From the NCBI GenBank assembly GCA_035370465.1, contig DAOOVW010000059.1, positions 1 to 9,195 of the forward strand: a DNA stretch of 9,195 nt, read 5' to 3'. Every line of letters starts with the position of its first letter. The first letter of the stretch is position 1. This stretch comes from a bacterium. GTDB lineage: Bacteria; Ratteibacteria; UBA8468; B48-G9; JAFGKM01. Positions 6,635 to 9,195 of the stretch are shown here, one piece after another. The notes under the pieces were generated by a model that did no database searches, had not been told where the DNA came from, and saw only the letters and a list, made by a program, of their open reading frames with translations. A program made the translations under genes and the position numbers.

Positions 6635-6650
6635 AGGTAAAATTGAACCT
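6635..6650. promoter_or_regulatory. 16-bp dyad AGGT-aa-AATT-ga-ACCT abutting the -35 box
   Basis: Twelve of 16 positions are symmetric around a central AATT, and the site begins 1 bp upstream of the -35 hexamer. Its size suits a dimeric winged-helix protein such as the GntR/LacI-type regulator encoded immediately downstream. This is inferred from symmetry and placement; no second copy was seen in the window. Confidence 0.38.
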
Positions 6651-6730
6651 AAAATTCTGTTATGGGAAGATTTTTAAAGATACCATCCTTTTCTCTGCAA
6701 ACTATAAAAATCATATGGTATAATGCCAAG

Positions 6731-6752
6731 AAAAAATATTATTTTTATAATA
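6731..6752 (-). terminator. Weak terminator-like hairpin after the small winged-helix gene
   Basis: On the minus strand a 6-bp stem (TATTAT/ATAATA) with an AAAA loop is followed by six T, 19 nt past the stop of the 54-codon gene. The stem is purely A-T, so termination would be weak. Its place between two same-strand genes fits a terminator. Confidence 0.32.
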
Positions 6753-6770
6753 GATATGTGAAAAATTATT

Positions 6771-6935
6771 TTATTTTTGTATAAAACCATCCTGTTCTAA
6801 ATATTTTAAAACCTCTCTCACAGGTGTTCTGCTTACCTTGAATTTTTTACAAAGGATTTCTTCTGTTAAATGACTATTATTATTTAAAATAAATTCGTTA
6901 ATCTTTTCCCTTGATTTATCTTTTTTTGTTTCCAT
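6771..6935 (-). CDS. 54-residue standalone GntR-like winged-helix DNA-binding protein
   Basis: This short gene begins METKKDKSREKINEFI and contains the recognition-helix motif SRTPVREVLKYLEQDGFI (35-52), nearly identical in form to FadR/FCD-class GntR regulators. The chain ends two residues later (TAA), just where the wing should begin, so there is no effector domain. AAGGGGA lies 5 nt before the ATG, supporting translation. No FCD or UTRA remnant follows in the remaining 200 nt, so an ancient truncation is possible, but the intact frame and ribosome site favour a real micro-regulator. It lies 198 nt upstream of the GntR/LacI-type regulator gene on the same strand. It may compete for or modulate nearby operators. 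The alternative is a pseudogene fragment of a full-length GntR gene. Confidence 0.6.
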   Translation of the reverse strand: METKKDKSREKINEFILNNNSHLTEEILCKKFKVSRTPVREVLKYLEQDGFIQK

Positions 6936-7036
6936 TTTATTCCCCTTTTTGTATTCAATTTATCATCCTTATTTTTTTGTTAAGTCATTTTCTAATTTGC
7001 TATTCCTTCTGTTTTTATATATTTTCACATCTTTTT

Positions 7037-7049
7037 TGTATACATTATA
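7037..7049 (-). promoter_or_regulatory. -10 box TATAAT with adjoining palindrome TGTATACA
   Basis: On the minus strand a perfect TATAAT (7044-7049) is directly followed by the 8-bp palindrome TGTATACA (7037-7044). No good -35 lies at 16-18 bp (AAATTA at 17). It could be the promoter/operator of the 54-residue winged-helix gene, with about 100 nt of leader. The layout mirrors the operon promoter, where TATAATG also runs into an 8-bp palindrome. Confidence 0.35.
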
Positions 7050-7102
7050 ATCTATTCTTTTCAAGATAATTTTCAACAAAGTTAATTTATAAATTTTTCT
7101 CT

Positions 7103-8206
7103 TCATGTAATTTCAATATGAAACCATCTAATTATTGCCACGCATTCTTCAACACACCAAAATGCAGCAAAAATTTCTTTATTATTCAGTTTAATAATAG
7201 TTGGTAAACCAAATTTTAAAATATTCATTTCTTTCACTATATTCCTTTGCTTACGAGTAAGTTGGGAAAAATGTTCGCCCCATAAAGGTACTTCTTCATC
7301 GTTAATCCACTTATTTCCATCTAAATGTGAAATATTAGCCCATAAACCTGGTTTATCAGTTCTTCTGTATAAACTCAAAATTTTATTATCTTCAAGATAT
7401 ATAGGAGTACATGTCTGTCCTTTCAAACCTGTTGATTGAGGGGCAGAAAAAGTTTTTGCCCTATCCTGAGAAATAGCATAATGGATTTCCATGTCTTTCT
7501 TGTCTTTTAGATTATGTGTCCAGCAAACAGACAGAAGTTGTTCATTCGCAATTTTTATTAGTTTTTGTTCCCAATAAACAATTTCTTTGTTAGAACCATC
7601 CATAACAATAGAATATTCAGACCATGTTTTTCCTTTATCATAAGAACGCAGAACTATTGCTTTCATTCCTATTGGGTCTTCCCCATTCCATCCCTTCCAT
7701 GTTGATGTCGGAATTAACCATTCATTTGAAGTTAATGCAACAACAGGTGAACAGATTTCAAAAGGATGTCCTTTAATTGGTGGAATAATTATTTCTGGTT
7801 TTGTCCATATAAATCCTTTATCCTTTGAACGAATTAAAAAAAGTTCAGTCGGAACAAATCCATTTGTTTCTGGATTGAGAAGTTCTTGCTCATCACTATT
7901 GCGTATAAAATATGCACCAAACCCAATAATTTCACCATCAGCACATAAACTTATACGACATGTAGATGATATAAAATCTCTTTTGATAACAGGCAAATCT
8001 CCTTCAAAGACCCATGTTTTTCCACCATCAGAAGAACGGGAATATACAGGATGGCAATCAACACTATCAAAAGCACTACCTATGGTAAAAGATACAAGAA
8101 TATCTCCATCGCGTAATAGTACAAGAGAAGGGAAATACGCATGCAAACTTTTCAAATGTGGTTTTGAATTCCGATAGACAATACCCGATTTTTTAACTTT
8201 TATCAT
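7103..8206 (-). CDS. BNR/sialidase-like six-bladed beta-propeller protein, cytoplasmic
   Basis: The 367 residues show four Asp-box motifs (S/T-x-D-x-G-x-T-W): SSDGGKTW at 58-65, SKDKGFIW at 127-134, SYDKGKTW at 188-195 and a decayed SQDRAKTF at 246-253, spaced 55-70 residues apart as expected for propeller blades. Such proteins include sialidases and a large set of uncharacterised glycan- or rhamnose-linked hydrolases. No signal peptide is present, unlike secreted sialidases. It has its own promoter just after the transferase gene. The ribosome site (AGAAG, A-rich) is weak. Sampled stretches are about 33-35% G+C against about 15% in a sampled stretch of the adjacent transferase gene, hinting at a different history. 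Catalytic assignment as a true sialidase is not supported; the term BNR-repeat hydrolase-like is safer. Confidence 0.85.
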   Translation of the reverse strand: MIKVKKSGIVYRNSKPHLKSLHAYFPSLVLLRDGDILVSFTIGSAFDSVDCHPVYSRSSDGGKTWVFEGDLPVIKRDFISSTCRISLCADGEIIGFGAYFIRNSDEQELLNPETNGFVPTELFLIRSKDKGFIWTKPEIIIPPIKGHPFEICSPVVALTSNEWLIPTSTWKGWNGEDPIGMKAIVLRSYDKGKTWSEYSIVMDGSNKEIVYWEQKLIKIANEQLLSVCWTHNLKDKKDMEIHYAISQDRAKTFSAPQSTGLKGQTCTPIYLEDNKILSLYRRTDKPGLWANISHLDGNKWINDEEVPLWGEHFSQLTRKQRNIVKEMNILKFGLPTIIKLNNKEIFAAFWCVEECVAIIRWFHIEIT

Positions 8207-8220
8207 TCTTTTTCTTCTAA

Positions 8221-8249
8221 AAAGTATTTCTAAAAATATTTAATACTTT
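8221..8249. repeat. Inverted repeat AAAGTATT-13 nt-AATACTTT at the sialidase-like gene start site
   Basis: Two perfect 8-bp arms (8221-8228 and 8242-8249) are separated by 13 bp. The right arm sits at the predicted +1 of the promoter at 8256-8284. It could be an operator for a dimeric regulator or a hairpin in the 5' leader of the messenger. Confidence 0.35.
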
Positions 8250-8255
8250 ATTATT

Positions 8256-8284
8256 TTTATATATCATTTTTCTTTTCCTGTCAA
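8256..8284 (-). promoter_or_regulatory. Sigma-70-type promoter of the sialidase-like gene
   Basis: On the minus strand TTGACA (8279-8284) and TATAAA (8256-8261) are 17 bp apart. The -35 begins 5 nt after the stop of the transferase gene, and the predicted start is near 8249, leaving about 43 nt of leader. The sialidase-like gene can thus be expressed independently of the upstream gene. Confidence 0.72.
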
Positions 8285-8289
8285 CTTCT

Positions 8290-8982
8290 TCACTTCTTTA
8301 AATGAAATGTATTATCTTCTATATTACAAAAAGCCAAGATATAATTATATTTTTTGAATGTTTTAACTTTAATTTCTTTATTTTCAAATTCAGGAAATAA
8401 AGATAAAAATTTTCCTTTTAATTTTACTTTGAATTTTTCTCCATCTGTGCTTTGAATAAAAATATCTTTTGGAGAGAAAACAAAACCAGTCCCCAATGCT
8501 TTTGCAACTGCTTCCTTTACACACCAAAGAGTAATTAATGAAATACCTTTTGTTTTCTCAATTTCTTCTTTTGATAAAAATTTTTTAGCAATTTTTTTTA
8601 TATTTTTATTCTTCTTTTCAATATCTATTCCAATAAACTTAGAATCCCCACAGGTAGCAACACTTATCCCATCTGTATGAGAAATTGAAAGATAAATTTT
8701 TTTGTTTTTCAAAAAACAATATGCGTTCCCCTTTTGCTCTCTGTTTATTTTTATTTCTTTATATCTTAATTTTTCTCTGCCAAAATATTGAGAAACACCA
8801 AATTTTCCAACAATTCTACCGGAGATAAATTGTATTTTCCTTTTTCTGTTTTTAAAATTTTTAAATTCCTCTTTCTCTTCTCTGGTGAAAAAAATAAAAA
8901 GAAAAAAAGGTAAAAAAAGAAAGAAAAAACAATCAATTTTTATAAAATAACAATTATCAATTTCTTTAATTTTTTTTATCAT
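8290..8982 (-). CDS. Sfp-type 4'-phosphopantetheinyl transferase
   Basis: From ATG 8982 this is 230 residues, normal for the Sfp/HetI class. The enzyme moves the phosphopantetheine arm of CoA to a serine of acyl- or peptidyl-carrier proteins. Numbered from that ATG, motifs are LSISHT with H102 (97-103), GIDIE with D120 and E122 (118-122), and WCVKEAVAKALGTG with K156, E157 and K161 (153-166); D120, E122 and E157 would bind Mg2+. The N-terminal TREE...SGR block (33-56) matches the first pseudo-repeat half. A TTG at 8994 extends the frame four codons, but neither start has a strong ribosome site; ATG is preferred. Residues about 19-32 are almost all F, L, I, P, encoded by a near-pure pyrimidine tract (plus-strand 8887-8929). 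No carrier-protein or synthase gene is in the window, so it probably serves fatty-acid synthesis or a distant cluster. Confidence 0.85.
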   Translation of the reverse strand: MIKKIKEIDNCYFIKIDCFFFLFLPFFLFIFFTREEKEEFKNFKNRKRKIQFISGRIVGKFGVSQYFGREKLRYKEIKINREQKGNAYCFLKNKKIYLSISHTDGISVATCGDSKFIGIDIEKKNKNIKKIAKKFLSKEEIEKTKGISLITLWCVKEAVAKALGTGFVFSPKDIFIQSTDGEKFKVKLKGKFLSLFPEFENKEIKVKTFKKYNYILAFCNIEDNTFHLKK

Positions 8983-9060
8983 TTTCTTTATCAATATTAA
9001 GTTATTATAACTTTAAACCTGACAATAAAAAAATTAAAAAATGCAGTTCCATTCAAAAAT

Positions 9061-9089
9061 TTGACAAAAAAATAAATATGTTTTATACT
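9061..9089 (+). promoter_or_regulatory. Plus-strand sigma-70-type promoter pointing out of the right edge
   Basis: TTGACA (9061-9066) and TATACT (9084-9089) are separated by 17 bp, with a start expected near 9096. No plus-strand gene begins within the window; the target would lie to the right. It is the only strong plus-strand promoter here and would be divergent from the transferase gene. Confidence 0.55.
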
Positions 9090-9119
9090 TTTCATAGTTA
9101 AAATTTTATGATGGTTGTT

Positions 9120-9195
9120 TCTTGTTTTTCAGAGTTGGTACGTCATTTCCCCCTTTAACAAAGGCCTGTCCGACGCGCTTTTTGGCGGAGGGATA
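9120..9195. other. G+C-rich non-coding block at the right edge, possible interspersed repeat end
   Basis: From about 9141 the composition jumps to 30 G/C in 55 bases, against 12 in 60 at 9001-9060. It contains CCTTT-AAC-AAAGG (a small 5-bp dyad) and CG-rich words (CCGACGCGC, GGCGGAGGG) unlike anything else in the window. No ORF with a ribosome site is present. The style resembles dispersed intergenic repeats of uncultured bacteria, but the block is cut by the window edge and has no second copy here. Confidence 0.35.

Noticed and set aside
7071..7096. 12-bp palindrome AATTTATAAATT after the sialidase-like gene as its terminator
   Set aside because: It is A-T only, lacks a loop and has no T-run following on the minus strand.
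9108..9158. 16-codon plus-strand ORF starting ATGATG
   Set aside because: No ribosome site, no recognisable peptide and it ends in the G+C-rich block; it looks like chance.
1..9195. CRISPR array, tRNA, rRNA or insertion sequence
   Set aside because: No regularly spaced direct repeats, no tRNA-like or conserved rRNA segments and no transposase or terminal inverted repeats were seen.

Overview
The window is AT-rich bacterial DNA. Hand counts of sampled stretches give roughly 15-35% G+C. It carries consensus sigma-70-type promoters and Shine-Dalgarno sites and uses the standard code. The gene families suggest an uncultured heterotrophic bacterium of an Omnitrophota / Ratteibacteria / Lentisphaerae-like type. 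That assignment is inferred from gene content only and is weak. Every convincing gene lies on the minus strand, so transcription runs from the right end to the left end.

The main element (about 6635 down to 1) looks like one operon headed by its own regulator. A near-perfect promoter (TTGACA-16 bp-TATAAT, 6606-6633) precedes a GntR-DNA-binding / LacI-type-sensor repressor (5452-6573). It is followed by a creatinase/M24-fold protein that lacks metal ligands (4317-5474), a creatininase-family protein (3490-4230), a GNAT acetyltransferase (2957-3433), a cytoplasmic neutral-ceramidase-fold protein (1715-2902), two paralogous TIM-barrel amidohydrolases (989-1711 and 195-992), and the 5' end of a probable membrane protein that leaves the window on the left (1-70). 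Spacings are tight (23-nt overlap, 4-nt overlap, 3-nt gap). Two tiny ORFs of 24 and 20 codons bridge two of the wider gaps. Five of the proteins have folds usually found in amide or other C-N hydrolases, and none of the complete ones has a signal peptide. I infer an intracellular pathway that dismantles a small, possibly N-acylated or cyclic amide-type compound sensed by the LacI-like domain. Three of the proteins have lost textbook catalytic residues, so family names should not be read as activities.

Between the operon and the next gene (6574-7102) lie several dyad-symmetric DNA elements and a 54-residue standalone winged-helix protein (6771-6935), too short for many gene callers. It has a good ribosome binding site and a weak terminator-like hairpin behind it.

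The right part holds a BNR/sialidase-like beta-propeller protein (7103-8206) with its own promoter (8256-8284) and a perfect inverted repeat at its predicted transcription start. It is preceded by an extremely AT-rich Sfp-type phosphopantetheinyl transferase (8290-8982). Upstream of that, a strong plus-strand promoter (9061-9089) points out of the window. The last 55 bases jump to about 55% G+C and contain no gene, suggesting the edge of an interspersed repeat or another sequence block.

No rRNA, tRNA, CRISPR array or insertion sequence was seen.
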